From NCBI GenBank assembly GCA_017999135.1, contig JAGOBT010000142.1, forward strand, positions 1 to 7,530: 7,530 nt of DNA, given 5' to 3'. This document shows positions 1 through 7,300 of the stretch, piece after piece (position 1 is the stretch's first letter; the number at the start of each line of letters is the position of its first letter). The position numbers and the translations under genes are program-made. This stretch comes from Burkholderiaceae bacterium. GTDB taxonomy: Bacteria > Pseudomonadota > Gammaproteobacteria > Burkholderiales > Burkholderiaceae_C. Under the pieces are notes generated by a model that saw nothing but the letters and a program-made list of their open reading frames with translations, was not told the DNA's origin and did no database searches.

Positions 1-1
1 G

Positions 2-1108
2 CTCTGGGAAGACGATGGCACGGCCGTGCTGTTGCAGGCCGAGCAGGAAGGCCAGCGCCACCTCTGGCGCTTCGATGTGGCCGACCGGCGCGCCGAGGTG
101 CTGGTGCGCGGCGGCACGGTGCAGGGCTTCGACAAGGCCGCCGGCACGGTGGTGACGGTGGCCGACGCCGCCGACCATCCGGCGCATTGCCATGCCCTGC
201 TGCCCGGCGCCGCGCCGCGCCGCATCGAGCGCTTCAACGACGCGGTGATGGCGCGCCTGCAACTGGGCCGGCACGAGGCCATCCGCATCACCGGCGCCCA
301 GGACGATCCGGTGCAGGTGCGGCTGTTCTACCCACCCGGCTTCGATGCGAAGAAGCGCTACCCGCTGCTACAGGTGATCCACGGCGGCCCGCACACCGTG
401 GTGGGCGACAACTGGCACTACCGCTGGAACAACCCGTTGTTCGCCGCGGGCAGCGGCAAGAAGGGTGACAACGGCCATGTGGTGGCGGTGGTCAACTACC
501 ACGGCTCGTCCAGCTTCGGCCATGCCTTCCTCGACAGCATCACCGGCCGCTGGGGCCAGCTGGAACTGCAGGACGTGGAGGCCGCCACCACCGAGCTGCT
601 GAAGCGCCCCTACATCGACCCCACGCGGGTGTATGCCACCGGCGGCAGCTACGGCGGCTACATGGTGGCCTGGATGAACGGCCATGTGCCGGCCGGCCGC
701 TATGCCGCCTATGTGTGCCACGCCGGCTGCTTCGACTGGACGGCGATGTTCGCCGACGACGCCTGGTCTTGGCACGCCAAGGAACTGGGCGGCTGGTACT
801 GGGACGACATGGGTCGGGTGCAGGCCCAGAGCCCGCATGCCTTCGCCGCCACCATGCACACGCCCACCCTGGTGATCCACGGCGCGCTGGACTACCGGGT
901 GCCCGATGCCCAGGGCCTGGCCTACTACAACACCCTCAAGGCCCGCGGCGTGCCGTCGCGCCTGCTGTGGTACCCCGACGAGAACCACTGGATCCTCAAG
1001 CCGCAGAACAGCCGACTCTGGTACGACGAGTTCTTCAGCTGGCTGCGTGCCCACCCGGCACCGGCCGCCGGCAAGCCCGGCAAGCCACGCAAGCCACGCA
1101 AGACCTGA
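2..1108 (+). CDS. S9 family peptidase (prolyl oligopeptidase / acylaminoacyl peptidase-like), C-terminal part
   Basis: Partial gene: the frame is open from base 2 and its start lies off the left edge, leaving about 368 residues of a family usually 600-700 aa long. The first ~80 residues look like the end of a beta-propeller; the rest is an alpha/beta-hydrolase domain. Seen directly: HGGP (codons from about 380), VVNYHGSS near 490, the nucleophile-elbow motif GGSYGGYM with catalytic Ser at 647-649, Asp in HGALDYRVP at 890-892, and His in PDENHW at 986-988. The triad is therefore complete and in the usual order. Such enzymes hydrolyse short peptides, often as dipeptidyl or acylaminoacyl peptidases; the substrate cannot be read here. 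Cellular location is unknown because any signal peptide would be in the missing part. The C-terminus ends in a basic Lys-Pro-Arg tail. A 121-bp gap separates it from the next gene, so co-transcription is uncertain. Confidence 0.93.
   Translation, partial: LWEDDGTAVLLQAEQEGQRHLWRFDVADRRAEVLVRGGTVQGFDKAAGTVVTVADAADHPAHCHALLPGAAPRRIERFNDAVMARLQLGRHEAIRITGAQDDPVQVRLFYPPGFDAKKRYPLLQVIHGGPHTVVGDNWHYRWNNPLFAAGSGKKGDNGHVVAVVNYHGSSSFGHAFLDSITGRWGQLELQDVEAATTELLKRPYIDPTRVYATGGSYGGYMVAWMNGHVPAGRYAAYVCHAGCFDWTAMFADDAWSWHAKELGGWYWDDMGRVQAQSPHAFAATMHTPTLVIHGALDYRVPDAQGLAYYNTLKARGVPSRLLWYPDENHWILKPQNSRLWYDEFFSWLRAHPAPAAGKPGKPRKPRKT
1073..1099 (+). repeat. Three tandem 9-bp units coding a Lys-Pro-Gly/Arg tail
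   Basis: Three consecutive 9-base units (aagcccggc, then aagccacgc twice) followed by one more aag code for KPG-KPR-KPR-K at the extreme C-terminus of the S9 peptidase, just before T and the stop. The last two units are identical at DNA level. The tail lies beyond the catalytic domain and may vary in length by slippage; this is inferred from the repeat alone. Confidence 0.6.
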
Positions 1109-1126
1109 CCGGCCCAGCGCCAGCGC

Positions 1127-1150
1127 CCGGCGTCACCAGCCGGACGCCGG
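1127..1150 (+). terminator. GC hairpin after the S9 peptidase gene, possible weak terminator
   Basis: A perfect 8-bp inverted repeat (ccggcgtc at 1127-1134, gacgccgg at 1143-1150) with an 8-base loop sits 18 bases after the S9 stop codon. There is no T tract behind it, so it is not a canonical intrinsic terminator. It could slow polymerase, protect the 3' end of the mRNA, or be chance in GC-rich DNA. Its location between two genes with separate Shine-Dalgarno signals is the main support. Confidence 0.3.
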
Positions 1151-1216
1151 TCTGCGGCCGAAGTGGGTATGCTTCGCCGTCGCTCTGGCCTCCTGTCGAC
1201 GGCCGCCGACCACCCC

Positions 1217-1220
1217 AGGA
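1217..1220 (+). promoter_or_regulatory. Shine-Dalgarno for the VWA gene
   Basis: AGGA followed by nine bases and ATG at 1230. This decides the start: the same frame is open far upstream (to 906), but that stretch overlaps the S9 peptidase gene and codes for low-complexity sequence unlike the family N-terminus. Confidence 0.75.
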
Positions 1221-1229
1221 AAGCCCCCC

Positions 1230-2402
1230 ATGCTGATCAATTTCTTCTACACCCTGCGCGCGGCCAAGCTGCCGGTCTCGGTCAAGGAATTCCTCACCCT
1301 GCTGGAGGCGGTGAAGTCGGGCGTGATCGACCAGTCGGTCGACCAGTTCTACTACCTGGCCCGCACCACGCTGGTCAAGGACGAAGCCCACTTCGACAAG
1401 TTCGACCGGGCCTTTGGCGCCTATTTCAAGGGCGTGGAGATGCTGGCCGACTTCACCAAGGAAGTGCCGCTGGAGTGGCTGCGCAAGAACCTGGAGCTCG
1501 AACTCAGCGCCGAGGAGAAGGCCAAGATCGAGAAAATGGGCTGGGACGAGCTGATGGAGACGCTGAAGAAGCGCTTCGAGGAGCAGAAGGAACGGCACGA
1601 AGGCGGCAACAAGTGGATCGGCACCGGCGGCACCAGCCCGTTTGGCGCCTATGGCCAGAACCCGCAGGGCATCCGCATCGGCCAGGAGAAGGGCCGCAAC
1701 AAGAGTGCGGTCAAGGTGTGGGACCAGCGCGCCTACAAGGACTACGACGACAACCTGGAGCTGGGCACCCGCAACATCAAGGTGGCCCTGCGCCGGCTGC
1801 GCCGCTTCGCCCGCGAAGGCGCGGCCGAAGAACTCGACCTGGACGACACCATCCACAGCACCGCTGCCAACGCCGGCCTGCTGGACATCAAGCTGGTGCC
1901 CGAGCGCCACAACAAGGTGAAGGTGCTGCTGCTGATGGACGTGGGCGGCACGATGGACGAGCACATCCACCGGGTGGAAGAGATGTTCTCGGCCGCCAAG
2001 ACCGAGTTCAAGCACCTCGAGTTCTATTACTTCCACAACTGCGTCTATGACTTCATGTGGAAGAACAACAAGCGCCGCTTCAGCGAGAAGACCGCCACCT
2101 GGGACATCATCCGCAAGTACAACAAGGACTACAAGCTCATCTTCATCGGCGACGCCACGATGAGCCCGTACGAGATCCTGCAGCCCGGCGGCAGCGTCGA
2201 ATACAACAACGAAGAGCCCGGCGCCGAATGGATGCAGCGCCTGACCAACGCCTTTCCCAAGTACGCCTGGATCAACCCCGAGCCGCAAGGCGTGTGGCAG
2301 TACCGCCAGAGCATCAGCGTGATGCAGCAACTGGTCAACCAGCGCATGTTCCCGCTCACCCTGGCGGGGCTGGAAGGGGCGATGCGCCTGCTGTCGAAGT
2401 GA
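1230..2402 (+). CDS. VWA domain-containing protein, CoxE-like
   Basis: Complete 390-aa protein beginning MLINFFYTLRAAKLPVSVKE, which resembles the N-terminus of CoxE-like VWA proteins. No signal peptide or membrane segment is visible, so it is probably cytoplasmic. Residues 1-120 look helical, ending in a charged Glu/Lys stretch (about 90-122). A Gly-rich linker with GTGGTSPFGAYG follows (130-148), then a basic helical segment (about 155-200), and the VWA domain from about 228 to the end. The metal-site motif is DVGGTM (Asp237, codon 1938-1940) rather than classical DxSxS; a second acidic motif, FIGDATMSPYE, has Asp308 at 2151-2153. Related proteins often work with a MoxR-type AAA+ ATPase in maturation or cofactor insertion, but no such gene is adjacent on either side here. 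Its stop overlaps the tamA start by 4 bp. The specific function is unknown. It is richer in Lys, Glu and Asn than its neighbours, as expected for a soluble protein. Confidence 0.93.
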   Translation: MLINFFYTLRAAKLPVSVKEFLTLLEAVKSGVIDQSVDQFYYLARTTLVKDEAHFDKFDRAFGAYFKGVEMLADFTKEVPLEWLRKNLELELSAEEKAKIEKMGWDELMETLKKRFEEQKERHEGGNKWIGTGGTSPFGAYGQNPQGIRIGQEKGRNKSAVKVWDQRAYKDYDDNLELGTRNIKVALRRLRRFAREGAAEELDLDDTIHSTAANAGLLDIKLVPERHNKVKVLLLMDVGGTMDEHIHRVEEMFSAAKTEFKHLEFYYFHNCVYDFMWKNNKRRFSEKTATWDIIRKYNKDYKLIFIGDATMSPYEILQPGGSVEYNNEEPGAEWMQRLTNAFPKYAWINPEPQGVWQYRQSISVMQQLVNQRMFPLTLAGLEGAMRLLSK

Positions 2403-4348
2403 GCGGCCGGCGCCCCACGCGGGGTGCGGCGGCCACCCGGGCAGCGCACTGGCTGCGGTGCGGCACGCTGCTGCTGGGTGCCTTGCTGGCGGGCGGCTGC
2501 GCATCGGTCCAGAACCTGCTGGCGCCTGCGGGCAGCCCAGCCCCTGCGGCAGACAACACGCCAGCCCAGCGGCCGGCGCGGCCCGAATTCGAACTGGTCG
2601 TTGACGCGCCAGCCGCGCTGCGCACCCTGCTGCTGCGCCACCTGGACCTGGCCCGTCTGCAGCAGCTGCCCGACGACGAGCGCCTGGGCAATGCCGAGTT
2701 CAACCGCCTGGTGGCGGCAGCGCCAGCGCAGGCCCGCGAACTGCTGCAGACCGAGGGATTCTTCGACGCCGCGGTGACCGTGCTGCGCGAGGCCGAGCGT
2801 GTGCCCGACGGCCGCCGCACCGCCGTGCCCGGCCTCGTGCGGGTGCAAGTGGTGCCCGGCGCACCCACCCGGGTGACAACGCTGGCCCTGCAGCCGGCGG
2901 GCGAGCTGGCGCGCCGCATCGACGCGGGCGACGCCGACGCGCTGGCGCTGCGGCAGTCACTGGCGGCCGACGGCGTGCTGGGCCCGGGCCAGGTGTTCCG
3001 CAATGCCGACTGGTCGGCCACCAAGCAGCAACTGGTCACCCGGCTGCGCAGCGCAGGCTACGCCGCCGCCAGCCTGGTGCGCAGCGACGCCAGCGTCGAC
3101 GCCGATGCCCGCACCGCGGCGCTGACCGTGGTGCTGGACAGCGGCCCGCTGTTCCTGGCCGGCCCGGTGCAGGTGACCGGCCTGCAGCACCACGACGCCG
3201 ACATGGTGCAGGCATTGGCCGGCTTCAGGCCCGGCACGGCACTGACCGAGGCCCTGCTGGTGCAGTACCAGGACCGGCTGCAGAAGACCCGCCTGTTCAA
3301 CAGCGTGACGGTCGCCTTCGAGCCCGACCCGGCCAGCGCCGCCGCTGCGCCGGTGCGGGTGCGGGTGGTCGAATCCCCGCTGCAGCAGGCCACGCTCGGC
3401 GTGGGCATCAGTGCCAACACCGGGCCACGGATGACGGTCGAACACACCCACCGGCGGGTGTTCGGCTTCCCGGTGGTGGCCGACAACAAGCTGGAATGGG
3501 GCCGCGACAGCCAGGGCTGGACCGGCAACTTCAGCACCCACCCCGGCGAGGGCTTCTACCGCAACCTGCTGGGCGTGCAGATCGAGCGGGTGAAGAGCAA
3601 CACCGACGTGGTGCTGTCGCAGCGCCTGCGCCTGGGCCGCACGCAGGACACGCCACGCATCGAGCGGCTGTACTTCCTGGAGCTGCTGCGCTCGCGCCAG
3701 GCCGATCTGCCCGGCACCGTGGGCAGTGTGCGCAGCGGCGGCGTGGCCACCGAATCCACGGCGCTCAGCGCCAACCTGCATTGGGTCTGGCGTGATCTGG
3801 ACAGCGCCATCCTGCCCACCCGCGGTGCCAGCCTGGCCCTGCAGACCGCCGCCGGCCATGCCACGCAGGCCGGCGGCCCCAACGGGCCCTTCGCCCGGCT
3901 GTACGGCCGGCTCACCGGCTACCTGCCGCTGTGGGACCGCTGGTACGGCACGGCGCGGGTGGAACTGGGCCACATCGCGCACGGCAGCGGTGTGCAGGTG
4001 CCGGACGCGCTCGGCTTCCGTGCCGGCGGCGACGACTCGGTGCGCGGCTATGCCTACCGGGCACTGGCCCCCACCGACGCCGGGGGCGGCACTGTCAGCG
4101 GACAACGGCTGCTCACAGCCAGCCTGGAAGTGGCGCGGCCGATCGTGCCGTCGATCCCGTCGGTGTGGGGCGCACTGTTCATCGACGCCGGCCGTGCGGT
4201 GACCGAGTGGAACGACTACACCCCCGCCTGGGGCTATGGCGCCGGCATCCGCTGGCGCAGCCCGATCGGCCCGCTGCGCGTGGACCTGGCCTGGGCCGAT
4301 GAGCTGAAGAAGCTGCGCCTGCACTTTTCAGTGGGGATCGCCTTTTGA
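2399..4348 (+). CDS. tamA: TamA, outer-membrane Omp85-family barrel of the translocation and assembly module
   Basis: 649 aa from GTG at 2399, which overlaps the VWA stop (GTGA). The frame is open further upstream, but that part is a shadow of the VWA gene. No good Shine-Dalgarno lies at normal spacing, so translation is probably coupled to the VWA gene. Residues 1-33 form a signal peptide with a hydrophobic core (GTLLLGALLAGG) ending at Cys34 (2498-2500), which looks like a lipoprotein signal. A Pro/Ala-rich linker follows (about 41-61). POTRA-type domains then run from about 62 to 330, the last beginning near FLAGPVQVTGL (residue 252). The barrel covers about 330-649, enough for 16 strands. 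The diagnostic Omp85 loop motif is seen as GFRAGGDDSVRGY (VRGY codons 4040-4051), and the protein ends LRLHFSVGIAF with a terminal Phe, a typical BAM-recognised beta-signal. TamA partners with TamB to place certain outer-membrane proteins and to support lipid transport. It is longer than E. coli TamA (about 577 aa), partly because of the N-terminal linker. Confidence 0.93.
   Translation: MSGRRPTRGAAATRAAHWLRCGTLLLGALLAGGCASVQNLLAPAGSPAPAADNTPAQRPARPEFELVVDAPAALRTLLLRHLDLARLQQLPDDERLGNAEFNRLVAAAPAQARELLQTEGFFDAAVTVLREAERVPDGRRTAVPGLVRVQVVPGAPTRVTTLALQPAGELARRIDAGDADALALRQSLAADGVLGPGQVFRNADWSATKQQLVTRLRSAGYAAASLVRSDASVDADARTAALTVVLDSGPLFLAGPVQVTGLQHHDADMVQALAGFRPGTALTEALLVQYQDRLQKTRLFNSVTVAFEPDPASAAAAPVRVRVVESPLQQATLGVGISANTGPRMTVEHTHRRVFGFPVVADNKLEWGRDSQGWTGNFSTHPGEGFYRNLLGVQIERVKSNTDVVLSQRLRLGRTQDTPRIERLYFLELLRSRQADLPGTVGSVRSGGVATESTALSANLHWVWRDLDSAILPTRGASLALQTAAGHATQAGGPNGPFARLYGRLTGYLPLWDRWYGTARVELGHIAHGSGVQVPDALGFRAGGDDSVRGYAYRALAPTDAGGGTVSGQRLLTASLEVARPIVPSIPSVWGALFIDAGRAVTEWNDYTPAWGYGAGIRWRSPIGPLRVDLAWADELKKLRLHFSVGIAF
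4333..4337 (+). promoter_or_regulatory. Shine-Dalgarno for tamB, inside the tamA 3' end
   Basis: GGGGA within the tamA codons for the C-terminal beta-signal, seven bases before TTG at 4345. The spacing favours this TTG over the in-frame GTG at 4357, which would be 19 bases away. Confidence 0.6.
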
Positions 4349-7300
4349 ACGCGCCTGTGCCCGGCAGCCGAACGCCCGCGCCCGGCGGGCCGCCCCAAGC
4401 CGCCACCCCACCCGGCGCTGCGGCGCCCGGCCGGTCGGCCTGGCGCTGGCTGGCCTGGGGGGCGCTGGTCCTACTGCTGGTGCTGGCCACCGCCCTGGCC
4501 GGCAGCACCTTGTGGGCCTGGCGCCACCCGGCCACCCTGCCCTGGCTGCTGGCCCATGTGCCGGGCCTGCAGGCGCAGGGGGTGCAGGGCTCGCTGGCCA
4601 GCGGGCAGTTGCAGATCGACCAGCTCGACTGGCAGTTGCCGGCCGGCGCCGGGCGCCTGCGGCTGTGGCAATTGCAGATCGACGGCGCCGGGCTGGTGCT
4701 GTGGCCGCGCCCCGGCGCCCAGGCCCTGCTGCGGCTGGGCCGGGTGCAGGCCGCACGGGCGCAGTACGACAGCCCGCCGCCCAGCGGCCAGCCGCTGCAG
4801 GCCCCGGCCAGCCTGCAGCTGCCGATCGACCTGGTGCTGTCCCGGCTGGCCATCGACACCTTGCAGGTCGACGCCCACCCGCTGCTGCGCGGCCTGCAGG
4901 CCAGCCTGGCACTGGGCGCCGACGGCGGCCGCCTGCACCGGGTCGACAGCCTGCAGGGGGTGCTGGAGACCGGCACCGCCGCCGCGCCGGCGCCGGTACA
5001 GGTCAGCGGCCAGTGGCAAATCGGCACCGCCGCACCCCTGGCCATGCAGGGCCAGCTGCAGGCGCAGCGGCTGGCGGCGCCCGCGTGGCAGGCCACGCTG
5101 TCCGGCCAGGGGCCGCTGGCAGCCTGGCAAGCCGACCTGCAGCTGCGCGGCGACGCACCTGCCACCGGCACCGCACCCCGCGTGCAGGCGCAGGCCACGG
5201 TGCAGCCCTTCGCCGCCTGGCCGCTGGGCAAGCTGCGGCTGCAGACCGACGCGCTGGACCTGGCCACGCTGTCGCCTCGCCTGCCGCAGACCCGCCTGGC
5301 CGGCCGGGCCGACCTGCAGACCCAGGGCCTGGACCGCCCGGCGGCACTGACGGCCACGCTGGACAACGCCCTACCCGGCGCCTGGGACACCGGTCGACTG
5401 CCGCTGCGCCAGTTGCAGCTGCAGGCCAGCGGCCGCCCTGACCAGACCGACCGGCTGACGCTGGACCGCTTCCACCTGCAGCTGGGTGACGCCGCCGGCA
5501 CGGCGGGGCGCATCAGCGGCCAGGGCCAGTGGCTGGGTGCGACGCTGGCCTTGCAGCTGCAGATCGACCAGCTGCTGCCCGCACGCCTGCACCGCAGCGC
5601 CGCGCCGCTGCGGCTGAGCGGCCCGCTGGCCGTGCAAGCCAAAAGGCTGCCCACGGCCAACGGCGCGGCGTCCGCCCCCACGGTGGCGGTGGACGGCACC
5701 CTCAGCGGCCAATGGGCCGATGGTGGCGGTGCCCCCGTGCAGTTGCGCCTGGTGGCCGAAGCCAGCGCCAGCCACCTGCTGCTGACCCAGGCCGAGGCGC
5801 GCGCGGGCGGCGCGCTGGCCCGGCTCAGTGGCCAGGCGCGGGCCGACGCAGGCGGCTGGCGGCTGCAAGGGCAGGCCACGCTGGCCGACTTCGACCCCCG
5901 GCCCTGGTGGCGCGGGCCCGAGGGCTCGGCCTGGCGCCGCGGGCCGCACCGGCTGCAGGGGGAGGCCAGCGCCAACCTGCTGTGGCGCCCTGCCCTGGCC
6001 GCCCGCGCCGGCGACCTGGCCATCGACCGCCTGCTGGCCGCGCTGGACGGCACCGCCCAGCTGCGCCTGGCCGACAGTCTGCTGGCCGGCGTGCCTCTGG
6101 CGGCCGACCTGGCCTTGCAGAGCCAGGGGCCCAGCGCCCAGGTGCGGGGCGCATTGACGCTGGGCGGCAACCGGCTGACGCTGGACGGGCAAGGCGGCGC
6201 CGATGCGGCCACCGACCAGTGGCGCGCCACGCTGCAGGCGCCCACGCTGGCCACGCTGGGGCCGCTGCGGGCCCTGCTCGACGAGGTGGCACCCGACAGC
6301 GCCGCCGCCATTGACCAGGCCTGGCCCACTGGCGGCAACCTGCAGGCCACGGTGCAGACCCAGGGCCGCTGGCCCGCGCTGCAGAGCCAGGGCACCTTGC
6401 AGGCCACCCAGCTGGCCAGCGCCGGATTCCAGCTGCAGCGGGCCAGCCTGAGCTGGCGCCAAGGCGACCGGCAGGACGCCCCGCTGCAGCTGAACCTGCA
6501 GGCCCAGGGCCTGCGCACTGCTGGCCAGCAGCTCGACGGGCTGGCCGTCACCCTGGTCGGCACCACCGCCGAGCACCAGATCCACATCAACGCCGACAGC
6601 CCGCTGCGCCCGCCGGCCCGGAGCGAGCATCTGCTGGGCCCGGCCGGCAACGGCACCCGGCTGGCGGGCGAGGCCCGCGGCCAGTGGCTGCCCGCCGGCC
6701 GCGGCGCCGGCGGCCGCTACCAACTGCAGGGCCTGACCCTGAACGGCGGCGCCCGCCAGGCGCCGACACTGGCCACCCGCCCCTGGCTGCAAGCCCGGGA
6801 CTTGACGGCCACACTGGCGCTGGATGCCGACGGCAGCCTGCAATCACTGCAGCTGGCGCCAGGCCGGGTGCAACTGCCCGGCACCGCGCTGAACTGGCGC
6901 ACGCTGGGCTGGCAAGCCGGCGGCGACCTGGTGGTGGCGGCCGAACTGGAAACCATCGACGTGGCCAGCCTGCTGAGCCGGCTGCAACCCGACATGGGCT
7001 GGCGCGGCGACCTGACGCTGGGTGGCCGCATCGACATCACCAGCAACACGCGCGGCCTGGACGCCGACATCGTGCTGGAGCGGGGCCAGGGCGACCTGAG
7101 CGTGGTCGACGACCTGGGCCAGGCCCAGGCCCTGGGCCTGCGTGAATTGCGGCTGGCGCTCAGTGCCCACGATGGGCGCTGGCAGTTTGCCCAGGGCCTG
7201 GTGGGCGCACGCATCGGCTCGCTGGTGGGTGCCCAGGTGCTGACCAACCCGCCCGGCCAGCGCTGGCCCCACCCCGGCGCTGCGCTGCAGGGCTTGCTGG

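Noticed and set aside
1168..1173. TATGCT as a possible -10 promoter element before the VWA gene
   Set aside because: It matches four of six consensus bases, but there is no convincing -35 element at 16-18 bp; too weak to list as a promoter.
906..1229. Upstream extension of the VWA frame to an ATG at 906
   Set aside because: It overlaps the conserved end of the S9 peptidase, codes for low-complexity sequence, and the ATG at 1230 has a proper Shine-Dalgarno.
2057..2398. Upstream extension of the tamA frame to an ATG at 2057
   Set aside because: This stretch is the VWA domain read in another frame (Gln/Arg-rich). The signal peptide follows directly after GTG 2399.
1035..2504. 489-codon open frame on the minus strand opposite the VWA gene
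   Set aside because: It is a shadow of the VWA codons, His/Val/Leu/Gly-rich, with no family resemblance.
4179..6656. 825-codon open frame on the minus strand across the tamA end and tamB
   Set aside because: It lies antisense to tamB, which has clear family features. Its product is Ser/Arg/Pro/Ala/Cys-rich with no recognisable domain. Long antisense frames are common in DNA this GC-rich.
6692..6713. 7-bp GC inverted repeat inside tamB
   Set aside because: It falls in Gly/Ala/Arg codons where GC palindromes arise by chance; no sign of a regulatory role.
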